Of a DNA stretch of 64,000 bases, positions 25,701 to 33,734 are shown one piece after another (the first letter of the stretch is position 1; each line of letters begins with the position of its first letter). The stretch comes from Terasakiella magnetica (lineage in GTDB: Bacteria; Pseudomonadota; Alphaproteobacteria; Rhodospirillales; Magnetospirillaceae), in assembly GCA_902729415.1 (NCBI GenBank), contig CACVCF010000113.1, positions 1 to 64,000 on the forward strand. The letters are read 5' to 3'. Made by a program: the position numbers and the translations under genes. The notes beneath the pieces are model-generated. The model had not been told where the DNA came from and searched no databases. It worked only from the letters and a program-made list of their open reading frames with translations.

Positions 25701-27764
25701 ATGGCTGCGGCCCCGCATCAATCCGAAGGCGTCTCTTCACTATGTCCGAGCGATGATCTGAATACCTTCGGGCGGCAGATCCAAAGGCTGTTTCAGGCAC
25801 TCGACAATGTTCGCCTCTCCACGCTCAGCACCATCATCAGCGTTCTGACCGCCGTCGTTTTTGTCGTCGGCGTCGGCGCCACCGGCCTTACGCTGCACAA
25901 TGTTTCGACCATCGCCGCTACTTGGCGCGGCTTCGACACCGGATTGGGGCGCCGCATCGACCTGCTGGCACAATTGCGCGGCCATCTGGGCTATGGCGGA
26001 CTGACCCAGCATTGGGCCGCCTGGAAAGCCGGTGACGAGGGAGCGCGCACTCTGCTGGGCGACGACATCCAGGCCATTCGCGCCCTGGCCCCCGCCTGGG
26101 TCGGCGCCAATCCCGGAGCCGAGGAACGCGACGCCCTGGCGGCGGTACTGCGCACCATCGACGGTTATGCCACGGCTCTGGCCTCGGGAAGCAAGGCCGA
26201 TATCAAGGGCGATGTTGAAGCCCAAAAGGCCCTGAATCATATCGCCGAAATATTGCGGCGCGAGCGCGCCACCGGCGCCAATGAGGTCGAGGATTCCATG
26301 TGGCGCCTCGGTTTTACCGTGGGCGGCGTGATGCTGGTCTCGGCCATCTTGCTGGTGACCCTTACCCTGTTTTTCTTCTGGTTCACCCGGTTCAGGGTTC
26401 TGACCCCCATCAACGCCTCGGCCCGTACCATGCGGCGGTTAGCCGATGGTGATAAGGCCCTTCAGGTTCCCTATATCACCAAGCGGGACGAACTGGGCGA
26501 CATGGCCCGGACGGTGGCGGTCTTCCGGGAAAATATGATCCGCGCCGACCAGTTGGAGGCCGAAAAGCACGCCGCCGATCAGGTACTGCTGGATGAAGCC
26601 GACCGCCGGGCCAGATTGACCGATTCCTTCGGAACCTCGGCCGAGCGCCTGCTGGCGGTGGTGGACGGGTCGGTCTCCAAGGTCCGGCAATCCTCGCATC
26701 AGGTTCTGCACATGGCCGAACAGACCGGAGCCGAAGCGGCATCCGTCGCCACCACCGCCGGTCAGGCCGCCGGGAACGTGCAGCAGGTGGCCGCCGCCGC
26801 CGAGGAAATGGGCGCCTCGATCCAAGAGATCGGCAACAGCGTCGCCCGCTCCACCAACATCATCCGCTCCAGCCATCCCCAGGCCTCGGATGTGATTTTG
26901 TCCATGGTCTCGCTGGATTACGACGACACCTTGATGGCGGCGGCGGGAGATCAGGCCGAAGCCATCGTCGATGAGATCATCCGTGACTATAAAGGCAACT
27001 ACATCCTAGCGGTGGAAGGCAACGTCCCCCTCGCCAATAACGGCTGGAACTGCATCGTCGGCGGACGCACCTTCAAGTCGAGACTGCAGGAAACCGCCCG
27101 CCACGCCAAGGCCATCATCGCTTGGGGCACCTGCGCCTCCTTCGGCTGCGTCCAAGCCGCACGCCCCAACCCCACCCAGGCCACGCCGATCTCGCGGCTG
27201 GTGGAGCATGTGCCGGTGGTCAACGTCCCCGGCTGCCCCCCCATCGCCGAGGTCATGACCGGCATCCTTACCTATATCCTCACCTTCAACCGGCTGCCCG
27301 ATCTTGACCGCCAGCGCCGCCCCAAGATGTTCTACGGCCAGCGCATTCACGACAAATGCTATCGCCGCGCCCATTTCGATGCGGGCCAGTTCGTGGAAAG
27401 CTGGGACGATGAGGGCGCCCGGCTGGGCTATTGCCTCTACAAGCTGGGCTGCCGGGGACCGACCACCTATAACGCCTGTTCGACCATCGGCTGGAATGAC
27501 GGCCTTTCCTTTCCCATCAAGTCCGGCCATGGCTGTATCGGCTGTTCCGAGGAAGGGTTCTGGGATCGCGGCCCGTTTTATGAACGGCTGCCAGGCATGC
27601 AGCAATTCGGCATCGAAGCAAATGCCGACACGGTGGGCAAGGCGGCCGTGGTCGGCATCGGGGCGGCCGTCGGCGCCCATATGGCCGTCAGCGTCGCTAA
27701 ACGGGTGATTCAGGGGCGCACCGACGTCCATGAGCCTGATAGCAAAGATGGGAGCGCATCATGA
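25701..27764 (+). CDS. hupS: chimera: chemoreceptor N-terminal part fused in frame to [NiFe] hydrogenase small subunit
   Basis: This 687-aa frame joins two unrelated parts. Residues 1-386 are a methyl-accepting chemotaxis protein: TM1 about 42-64, periplasmic domain to about 203, TM2 about 205-228, HAMP about 229-282 and the first helix of the signalling domain. The CheA/CheW-binding tip is missing. From about residue 387 ([11 protein letters not shown]) it is HupS/HoxK to the end, including the C-terminal anchor. The Tat signal and the CTCC motif giving two proximal-cluster ligands are missing. Retained ligands are Cys478, the extra Cys483 of O2-tolerant enzymes, Cys512, His550, Cys553, Cys578, Cys584, Cys593, Cys612 and Cys615. 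Both halves look incomplete, so a deletion fusion or misassembly is likelier than a designed sensor. Confidence 0.85.
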   Translation: MAAAPHQSEGVSSLCPSDDLNTFGRQIQRLFQALDNVRLSTLSTIISVLTAVVFVVGVGATGLTLHNVSTIAATWRGFDTGLGRRIDLLAQLRGHLGYGGLTQHWAAWKAGDEGARTLLGDDIQAIRALAPAWVGANPGAEERDALAAVLRTIDGYATALASGSKADIKGDVEAQKALNHIAEILRRERATGANEVEDSMWRLGFTVGGVMLVSAILLVTLTLFFFWFTRFRVLTPINASARTMRRLADGDKALQVPYITKRDELGDMARTVAVFRENMIRADQLEAEKHAADQVLLDEADRRARLTDSFGTSAERLLAVVDGSVSKVRQSSHQVLHMAEQTGAEAASVATTAGQAAGNVQQVAAAAEEMGASIQEIGNSVARSTNIIRSSHPQASDVILSMVSLDYDDTLMAAAGDQAEAIVDEIIRDYKGNYILAVEGNVPLANNGWNCIVGGRTFKSRLQETARHAKAIIAWGTCASFGCVQAARPNPTQATPISRLVEHVPVVNVPGCPPIAEVMTGILTYILTFNRLPDLDRQRRPKMFYGQRIHDKCYRRAHFDAGQFVESWDDEGARLGYCLYKLGCRGPTTYNACSTIGWNDGLSFPIKSGHGCIGCSEEGFWDRGPFYERLPGMQQFGIEANADTVGKAAVVGIGAAVGAHMAVSVAKRVIQGRTDVHEPDSKDGSAS

Positions 27765-29551
27765 CCGCGGCCCCCGCATCCCCCGTCCCCGACGCGTCGG
27801 GCCGCCGGGTGGTCATCGATCCCATCACCCGGATCGAAGGCCATCTGCGCATCGAGATCAATGTCGATGACCGCAACGTCATTCGCAATGCGGTGTCGGT
27901 GGGCACCATGTGGCGCGGCCTGGAAAACATCCTGAAGGACCGCGACCCCCGCGACGCCTGGGCCTTCGCCCAGCGCATCTGCGGCGTCTGCACCGGCACC
28001 CATGCCCTGGCCAGCCTGCGCGCGGTGGAAGACGCCCTGGGCATCGCCATCCCCGATAACGCCAACCTGATCCGCAATATTATGCAGCTGACGCTGTATG
28101 TGCAGGATCATCTGGTGCACTTCTACCATCTGCACGCCTTGGACTGGGTCGATGTGGTTTCGGCACTGAAGGCCGATCCGGCAGCCACCTCCACCTTGGC
28201 GCAGTCCATTTCGCCCTGGCCCAAATCCTCGCCCGGCTATTTCAAGGATATCCAGAGCCGCATCGCCAAATTCGTGGGATCGGGCCAGCTTGGGCCGTTC
28301 CGCAACGGCTATTGGGGCCATCCCGGCTACAAGCTGCCGGCCGAGGCCAATCTGATGGCGGTGGCGCATTACCTGGAGGCGCTGGAATTCCAGCGCGAAA
28401 TCGTCAAGATCCACACGGTGTTCGGCGGCAAGAACCCCCATCCCCACTGGGTGGTAGGCGGCGTGCCGTCGGCCATCAACGTCCATGGCTCGGGGGCGGT
28501 GGGCGCCCTCAACATGGAGCGCCTCAATCTGGTGGTGGAAATCGCCAAGCGGACCCAGGAATTCATCGCCCAGGTCTATGTCCCCGATCTTCTCGCCATC
28601 GCCTCGTTCTACAAGGACTGGACCCAGTGGGGCGGCGGATTGTCGTCGATGAACCTGCTGTCCTACGGCGAGTTTCCCAACCGCGCCAACGACACCACCA
28701 ACGACAACCTTGGAATGCCGCGCGGCGCCATCCTCGGCGGTGACCTGACCCGCATCCACGAGGTTGACCTCAAGGATCCCAGCCACATTCAGGAATTCGT
28801 CAACCATTCGTGGTACAAATATCCCGATGAGGGCAAGGGGCTGCATCCCTTCGACGGCATCACCGAATGTGATTTCCGGTTGGGTCCGGCGGGCAAGATC
28901 GACGAGGAATTCCTGACCCGTGTCGATGAAACGGCCAAGTACAGCTATATCAAGGCACCGCGATTCAAGGGTGAAGCCATGGAGGTTGGGCCGCTGGCCC
29001 GGCTGGTGATCGGCTATGCCGCTGGTCGCGCCGATATCCGCCAGTTGGTCGATGGCGCCCTGAAAACCCTGAACATACCGCTTTCAGCCTTGTTCTCCAC
29101 CCTGGGCCGTACCGCCGCCCGAGGGCTGGAGGCGCAATGGGCCGCCGACCAGTTGGTGGCCACCATCGACCGATTGATGGCCAATATCCGCAACGGCGAC
29201 ATCAACACCTGCGCCGTCGAGAAGTGGGAGCCGTCATCCTGGCCCTCCTTGGCCAAGGGCGCCGGGTATTGCGAAGCGCCGCGCGGTGCGCTCGGCCATT
29301 GGGTGGTGATCAAGGATACCCGTATCAGCAATTACCAATGCGTGGTTCCCACCACCTGGAACGCCTCACCCCGCGACAGCCAGGGCAAGATCGGCACCTA
29401 CGAGGCTGCACTGATAGGCACGCCCATGGCCGATCCTTCACGCCCGCTGGAAGTGCTGCGGACCATCCACAGTTTCGACCCCTGCCTGGCCTGTGCCACC
29501 CACCTTTATGGGCCGGACGGCCAACCCATCGTCGACGTCAAAGTGGTGTAG
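27761..29551 (+). CDS. hupL: [NiFe] uptake hydrogenase large subunit
   Basis: The 596-aa catalytic subunit splits H2 at a Ni-Fe(CN)2CO centre. The four Ni ligands are in [11 protein letters not shown] (Cys74, Cys77) and DPCLACATH (Cys575, Cys578). His581 is followed by a 15-residue C-terminal extension that the protease HupD should remove. [16 protein letters not shown] at the N-terminus is typical of group 1 enzymes. The gene overlaps the chimeric small-subunit gene by 4 nt and is intact. It would be functional only with a proper small subunit, so its partner is in question here. Confidence 0.95.
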   Translation: MTAAPASPVPDASGRRVVIDPITRIEGHLRIEINVDDRNVIRNAVSVGTMWRGLENILKDRDPRDAWAFAQRICGVCTGTHALASLRAVEDALGIAIPDNANLIRNIMQLTLYVQDHLVHFYHLHALDWVDVVSALKADPAATSTLAQSISPWPKSSPGYFKDIQSRIAKFVGSGQLGPFRNGYWGHPGYKLPAEANLMAVAHYLEALEFQREIVKIHTVFGGKNPHPHWVVGGVPSAINVHGSGAVGALNMERLNLVVEIAKRTQEFIAQVYVPDLLAIASFYKDWTQWGGGLSSMNLLSYGEFPNRANDTTNDNLGMPRGAILGGDLTRIHEVDLKDPSHIQEFVNHSWYKYPDEGKGLHPFDGITECDFRLGPAGKIDEEFLTRVDETAKYSYIKAPRFKGEAMEVGPLARLVIGYAAGRADIRQLVDGALKTLNIPLSALFSTLGRTAARGLEAQWAADQLVATIDRLMANIRNGDINTCAVEKWEPSSWPSLAKGAGYCEAPRGALGHWVVIKDTRISNYQCVVPTTWNASPRDSQGKIGTYEAALIGTPMADPSRPLEVLRTIHSFDPCLACATHLYGPDGQPIVDVKVV

Positions 29552-29553
29552 CC

Positions 29554-30243
29554 ATGGCATACCGACAGCTTGCCGCGCACGGTACTCTTCCCCCGGAACG
29601 GATCTTCGACTGGCCATGCCGGGTCTGGCACTGGGCCAGTGCCTTTCTGGTGGTGGTGCTGAGCGTCAGCGGCTATCTGATCGGCACCCCGCTGCCATCC
29701 AGTTCGGGTGATACCTCGACCCTCTACGTGATGGGATGGCTGCGGTTCGCCCATCTGGCGGCGGGCCAGCTCTTCGCGCTGGCCTTCTTGTTCCGGACCT
29801 ACTGGGCCTTCATCGGCAATCAGTATTCCTGGCAGCTTTTCGCCCCCACCTTCTGGCGCAAAAGCTGGAGCGACGGCTTCATGGCTCAGGTCAAATGGAA
29901 TCTCATGATCCAGAACAGCGCACCGCGCTATGTCGGGCTCAATCCCGTCGCCAACGTCATCATGCTGTTCATGTTCGTGGCGCCGTCGATTCTGACCATC
30001 CTTACCGGCTTTGCCATGCTGGCCGAAGTGACCGGCCATGATTCCTGGCAGTATTTCTGCTTTGGCTGGATGGTGTCCATCTTCGGCAACACCCTGGACC
30101 TGCACCTGTTCCACCGCTTATGCCTGTGGGTGCTGGTCTGCTTCACCATATCACATATCTACATTGCTATCCGGGAAGACATCACCGGACGTCAGACCAT
30201 GGTTTCGACCATGCTGTCGGGTATCAGGCAATACCGCCGATGA
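29554..30243 (+). CDS. hupC: hydrogenase b-type cytochrome subunit
   Basis: This 229-aa membrane protein of the HupC/HyaC/HoxZ family has four main helices with heme-ligand histidines in RVWHWASAFLVVVLSVSGYL, LRFAHLAAGQLFALAF, and near the end LHLFHRLCLWVLVCFTISHI. It anchors the hydrogenase and passes electrons to quinone. ATG 29554 lies 2 nt after the hupL stop; the frame is open further upstream but that part overlaps hupL in another frame. It overlaps hupD by 4 nt. Confidence 0.93.
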   Translation: MAYRQLAAHGTLPPERIFDWPCRVWHWASAFLVVVLSVSGYLIGTPLPSSSGDTSTLYVMGWLRFAHLAAGQLFALAFLFRTYWAFIGNQYSWQLFAPTFWRKSWSDGFMAQVKWNLMIQNSAPRYVGLNPVANVIMLFMFVAPSILTILTGFAMLAEVTGHDSWQYFCFGWMVSIFGNTLDLHLFHRLCLWVLVCFTISHIYIAIREDITGRQTMVSTMLSGIRQYRR

Positions 30244-30695
30244 ACGGCGCCCCTCTGATCCTGGGGGTGGGGAATCTGCTGTGGTCCGATGAAGGCGTCG
30301 GGCCGCGCTTGATCGACTTGCTGCGCAGCCGGGGCCGCACCGGCGGCGCCGAACTGGTGGATGGTGGCACCCAGGGCCTGTATCTGCTTCCCACCCTGAC
30401 CGAAGCCGACGATGTGGTGCTTTTGGACGCGGTCGATGTGGGACGCACCCCCGGCGAGATCGTGGTGCTGGACCAGGACCAAATCTCGGCCCTGGGCCAG
30501 GGGCGGCCGCTGTCGCTGCACCAGACCAGTCTTCACGACCTTCTGGCCGCCGCCGCCCTGATCGGCTGGCACCCGCGTCGCCTGCGGCTGGTGGGCATCC
30601 AGGCTGCGGAAACCGAGGCCTGGGGCCAACCACTGACCCCGGTGGTCGAAGCCGCATTGGCCCAAGCCGCCGAAATCGTCGAGACCATGCTCTGA
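30240..30695 (+). CDS. hupD: hydrogenase maturation protease
   Basis: This 151-aa protease of the HupD/HyaD family cleaves the large-subunit C-terminal peptide after nickel insertion. Expected Ni-sensing residues are present in LLWSDEGVGPRL (Glu18), VDGGTQGLYLL (Asp41 region) and SLHQTSLHD (His94). Length is at the short end of the family. It overlaps hupC by 4 nt and is the last gene of the hydrogenase group; no hyp genes follow, so the remaining maturation factors must be elsewhere. Confidence 0.92.
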   Translation: MNGAPLILGVGNLLWSDEGVGPRLIDLLRSRGRTGGAELVDGGTQGLYLLPTLTEADDVVLLDAVDVGRTPGEIVVLDQDQISALGQGRPLSLHQTSLHDLLAAAALIGWHPRRLRLVGIQAAETEAWGQPLTPVVEAALAQAAEIVETML

Positions 30696-30714
30696 TCCTG
30701 GAAACGCCGGATGC

Positions 30715-31884
30715 TCACACGGTAAAGACGGGGGCGAAGCCGCCGCCGGGGGTGCGGAAATTGGTGGCCTGGCCCTCATAGAGCCGTGCCGCCATCTGAA
30801 CGACCTGCCCCTGCCAGGCATTGGCCCGCAAATCCATCTTGAGGCTGGCTCCGGCATGCTCCACCACCAGGCGCGACGGCGGGATATAACGCTGGGCGAC
30901 ATAGGGCGAGGCCAGAATGGTGGGCCAAGTCGAACGCGACAGCTTCTCGCCGCGATAGACCGCCTTACCGGCATGGCCCTTGGCCGGTTTGAAGAACCAG
31001 CGCCGCCGGTCGGCCCAAAGATCCTCGGCATTGGCGGCCGTGACCGGGATGGTGGGCGGAACGATGCGGGCCACAGTCGCGGCAATGTCGGGGCGAACAC
31101 CGATGGCACGCAAGGAAGGCTCATCGCTCAACAGCGCCATGACCCTTTTGTCGGAAAACAGGAAATGGGCATGGGGGTCGGGGGTCACCACCGTCTCACC
31201 GCCGCGCCACGCCTGGGCCAAGGCCGCGTGGCCGGGTGAATCCAGACTGAAATCCACCAGCCGGTTATAGACCATGTCCACCGATCCAGCGACAAACTGG
31301 CTGGGGTCGAAGATGGCGGCCGAGATACCGGCCCGCTCGAACAGGCGCCGGTAAAGCTGGAATTCGGGATAGAGATACTGGCTGGGCGGATCGTCGTCGA
31401 TGATCGCCACGCTGCCCAGCGGCTGGTCGCCGCGTTGACGCCGCCATTCGTCCTGGAAGGCGGTCAGCGCCACCGGCTCGACATCGGGGGCATCGCCGAA
31501 TTCAAGGTGACAGGCGGCCAGGGCGCGTCCTTGCGCCGCCACCGCCAGCATGCCGCCGGGATTGGTGTTGATCTCGATCAGGCGAGGACCATCCGGCGTC
31601 AGGTGGAAATCAAATCCCAGCATCCAGCCGCCCAGGCCGTGATCGGGTAGGCCGTCGCCCCGGGCAATCTCCAGCGCCGCCGCCACCAGCGACGGCGAGG
31701 AAAAGACGGCATGCAACGCCCACACCGCCTGTTCGACCCGCTCGGCCTCGTGCCGGGGCAACAAGATTGCGCAAGGAGACAGCAACCCGTCCCGGCGCCG
31801 GAGAGAGCTGCTGATCGCCGGATCGGCGATGTCGGCATCCAGGGCGGCCCACATTTGGTCAGCGGGAACGCAGACAGCCCTCAC
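30715..31884 (-). CDS. ATP-grasp-like ligase at the end of the copper operon
   Basis: This 389-aa cytoplasmic protein appears to be an ATP-grasp enzyme. LIEINTNPGGML (about residues 103-114) resembles the metal-binding end of the ATP-grasp site, WFFKPAKGHAGKAVY (about 298-312) resembles the phosphate-binding lysine loop, and LVVEHAGASLKMDLR lies near the C-terminus. That these elements appear in reversed order hints at a circularly permuted arrangement, as in glutathionylspermidine-synthase-like proteins. The GTG start overlaps the nosL stop (GTGA), so it is translationally coupled to nosL. A role in making a peptide or amide-linked product for metal handling is a guess; the substrate is unknown. 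Confidence 0.65.
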   Translation of the reverse strand: MRAVCVPADQMWAALDADIADPAISSSLRRRDGLLSPCAILLPRHEAERVEQAVWALHAVFSSPSLVAAALEIARGDGLPDHGLGGWMLGFDFHLTPDGPRLIEINTNPGGMLAVAAQGRALAACHLEFGDAPDVEPVALTAFQDEWRRQRGDQPLGSVAIIDDDPPSQYLYPEFQLYRRLFERAGISAAIFDPSQFVAGSVDMVYNRLVDFSLDSPGHAALAQAWRGGETVVTPDPHAHFLFSDKRVMALLSDEPSLRAIGVRPDIAATVARIVPPTIPVTAANAEDLWADRRRWFFKPAKGHAGKAVYRGEKLSRSTWPTILASPYVAQRYIPPSRLVVEHAGASLKMDLRANAWQGQVVQMAARLYEGQATNFRTPGGGFAPVFTV

Positions 31885-32369
31885 TTGGACGCGCCCTTGT
31901 CGAGTCCTTTTAGAATTTCGGCACTCACCTCATCGAAGGTCAAAATCCGCTTACCCTTGTGATCGCCCATAAACTCGTCGGCATCCTGCCTGGAGGCCAG
32001 CGGCACCAGTTCGTGGCCCATGGGGCCCAAGACGTCGGAGCCGAAGACAAACAACGCCCCACGGGCATCCAGGGTCCGAACGCCATAATAATCGGTAACC
32101 GCCACGGTGGCGATATCGGCGGCGGAGTGGCCGGAATCGAACTTTCCCACCTCACGCACGAACTTGAACAGATCCTTGGCACCGTCGAAATAATGGGTAT
32201 GCCCATCCTTGAACACCACCGCCGCCACCCATTCCGGGTATTTGGCGACGAACATGCCACAGACCGGACAGACACTGTTGGGGCCAGGAGGCGCGACAAC
32301 CACCTCGCCCGCCTCCACCTTGGCGGCAAGCAGGAACAGGCTAATCAAAATCACAAGAATTCCACGCAT
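31881..32369 (-). CDS. nosL: NosL-family copper-binding accessory protein
   Basis: This 162-aa exported protein has a signal peptide (MRGILVILISLFLLAAKVEA) and the NosL copper motif CPVCGMFVAKYPEW (Cys34, Cys37, Met39). The usual lipobox Cys is absent, so it would be soluble or anchored by its signal. HTHYFDGAKDLFKF and the later MGHELVPLAS are typical of the family. NosL donates Cu(I) for the CuZ site of N2O reductase. No nosZ, nosD, nosF or nosY is adjacent. It is coupled to the ATP-grasp gene by a 4-nt overlap. Confidence 0.88.
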   Translation of the reverse strand: MRGILVILISLFLLAAKVEAGEVVVAPPGPNSVCPVCGMFVAKYPEWVAAVVFKDGHTHYFDGAKDLFKFVREVGKFDSGHSAADIATVAVTDYYGVRTLDARGALFVFGSDVLGPMGHELVPLASRQDADEFMGDHKGKRILTFDEVSAEILKGLDKGASK

Positions 32370-32426
32370 GGCGGGCTTTCCAGAATAATGCGGAAGCCCC
32401 CGGAAGGGGCTCCCACCGTTATGAAC

Positions 32427-33023
32427 TCAGCCCTTGTGCATGTCGCCCATCATCTTGCGGCGCCGCTCGTCGCGCTTCATGCGGATCGCCATGGTGTCTT
32501 CGGCCATGCCCATATAGGCGGCCATCAGCGCCTTGTTGAAATCCGCCAATTCGCCGTCTCCCTTGGCGGCCTCGGCCGCCGCCTTGGAGGCAAAGGAGGT
32601 CTTGGGCTTCTTGGTCATGACGCCCCGGTGATCGCCGCCGATGACATAGGTGGCCGCCTCGGCGCTGGTCAGCGGCTTGACGGCCTCGCCCGAGCCGTTG
32701 TCGGGAGCATAGATGGCCTTGGGCATCCGGTCCAGATTGACCGACAGCGAGATGGCAGCGCAATGCAGCGAACAGGTGCCGTCCACCAGATCGTCGGAAT
32801 AGTGGATCAGATGGCGGCTGAAGTGATACTCGGCCCGGTCCATGCCGCAATAGGGGCATTTCGGGTATTTGGAAAATTCATCGGCCAGCGGGGTCGGATC
32901 CTTGGGCTTCTTGGGCGTGAACTGCACCGGCGTACCGTCGCCCTCGGCGGCGAAGGCGGGAACAGCCGCGGCGGCAGCCAGGCCCAGGCTGGTTCCGGCG
33001 GTCAGGAATTGACGACGTTTCAT
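32427..33023 (-). CDS. NosL-like protein with Tat signal
   Basis: This 198-aa protein starts MKRRQFLTAG, a twin-arginine signal, followed by an Ala-rich export segment. The mature part has CPYCGMDRAEYHFSRHLIHY (Cys56, Cys59, Met61) and GTCSLHCAA, a second Cys/His cluster, which fits the NosL family and implies copper binding. A Tat signal suggests folding or metal loading in the cytoplasm before export. It lies 57 nt upstream of nosL and 21 nt after the DsbD-like gene, within the same operon. Confidence 0.85.
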   Translation of the reverse strand: MKRRQFLTAGTSLGLAAAAAVPAFAAEGDGTPVQFTPKKPKDPTPLADEFSKYPKCPYCGMDRAEYHFSRHLIHYSDDLVDGTCSLHCAAISLSVNLDRMPKAIYAPDNGSGEAVKPLTSAEAATYVIGGDHRGVMTKKPKTSFASKAAAEAAKGDGELADFNKALMAAYMGMAEDTMAIRMKRDERRRKMMGDMHKG

Positions 33024-33044
33024 CTCTTTCTCCCTTTTTTCTAC

Positions 33045-33734
33045 TCACCAGTTGGACAGATTTTTCATCACCGCGAAAAAGCGCAGGCCCTGCATCAGGG
33101 TAGCCGCCCCCAGGATAATGACCACGACGGCGGCGCCCTTCAGCAGCCAGCCCCGCGCCTGCGCCCCCAGGCGGCCCAGCACCAGACTGACGAACAGCAT
33201 CGACGGCAGGGTGCCCAGGCCAAAGGCCAGCATCAGCAGACCGCCCTGCCAGACCGCTGGGGCAGCGGTGGCCTTGACCGCCACCGCCAGGGTCAGGGCG
33301 CAGGGCATCAACCCGTTAAGCAGGCCGGCGGCGGCGGCGCCCCGCACCGGCCCCTTGGCGGAAGCGGCGAAGTAATACCGGCCGAACAGGGCCATGGGCA
33401 GCCCGATCAGCGGCAGCCGCCGGGGCAGCAGACCTAAGATGTCGAGACCCAGGGCAATGACGATGACACCGGCGACGATCTGAAGGATGCCTTGGACCTT
33501 ACCGACGATACCGGTGGAAACCAGGGCGAGCCCCAAGGCGGCGGCGGCCAAGCCGACCACCGCATACACCGAGACCCGCGCGCCGTGATAGGCCGCCGCC
33601 GGAACCACTCCCCGGCCCGCCGCCCCCATGCGGACGAAGCAGGCCGATACCAGCGAACCGCACATACCGACGCAATGGCCGCTGCCCAGGATGCCCGCCA
33701 TGAAGGCGAGCGTGTAGTCCAGTTCGGCGGTCAC
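33045..33734 (-). CDS. DsbD/UreH-like membrane protein of cytochrome or copper biogenesis
   Basis: This 229-aa protein has six hydrophobic helices and the N-terminal motif GSGHCVGMCGSLV (Cys21, Cys25), with LNGLMPCALTLAVAVKA in the middle. This is the sulfite exporter TauE/SafE or UreH/DsbD_2-like family found next to CcoI/FixI copper ATPases. Cys21, Cys25 and the Cys in MPC may carry electrons or bind Cu(I). It abuts the copper ATPase gene with no gap (33734/33735). The exact role is inferred from context. Confidence 0.85.
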   Translation of the reverse strand: MTAELDYTLAFMAGILGSGHCVGMCGSLVSACFVRMGAAGRGVVPAAAYHGARVSVYAVVGLAAAALGLALVSTGIVGKVQGILQIVAGVIVIALGLDILGLLPRRLPLIGLPMALFGRYYFAASAKGPVRGAAAAGLLNGLMPCALTLAVAVKATAAPAVWQGGLLMLAFGLGTLPSMLFVSLVLGRLGAQARGWLLKGAAVVVIILGAATLMQGLRFFAVMKNLSNW

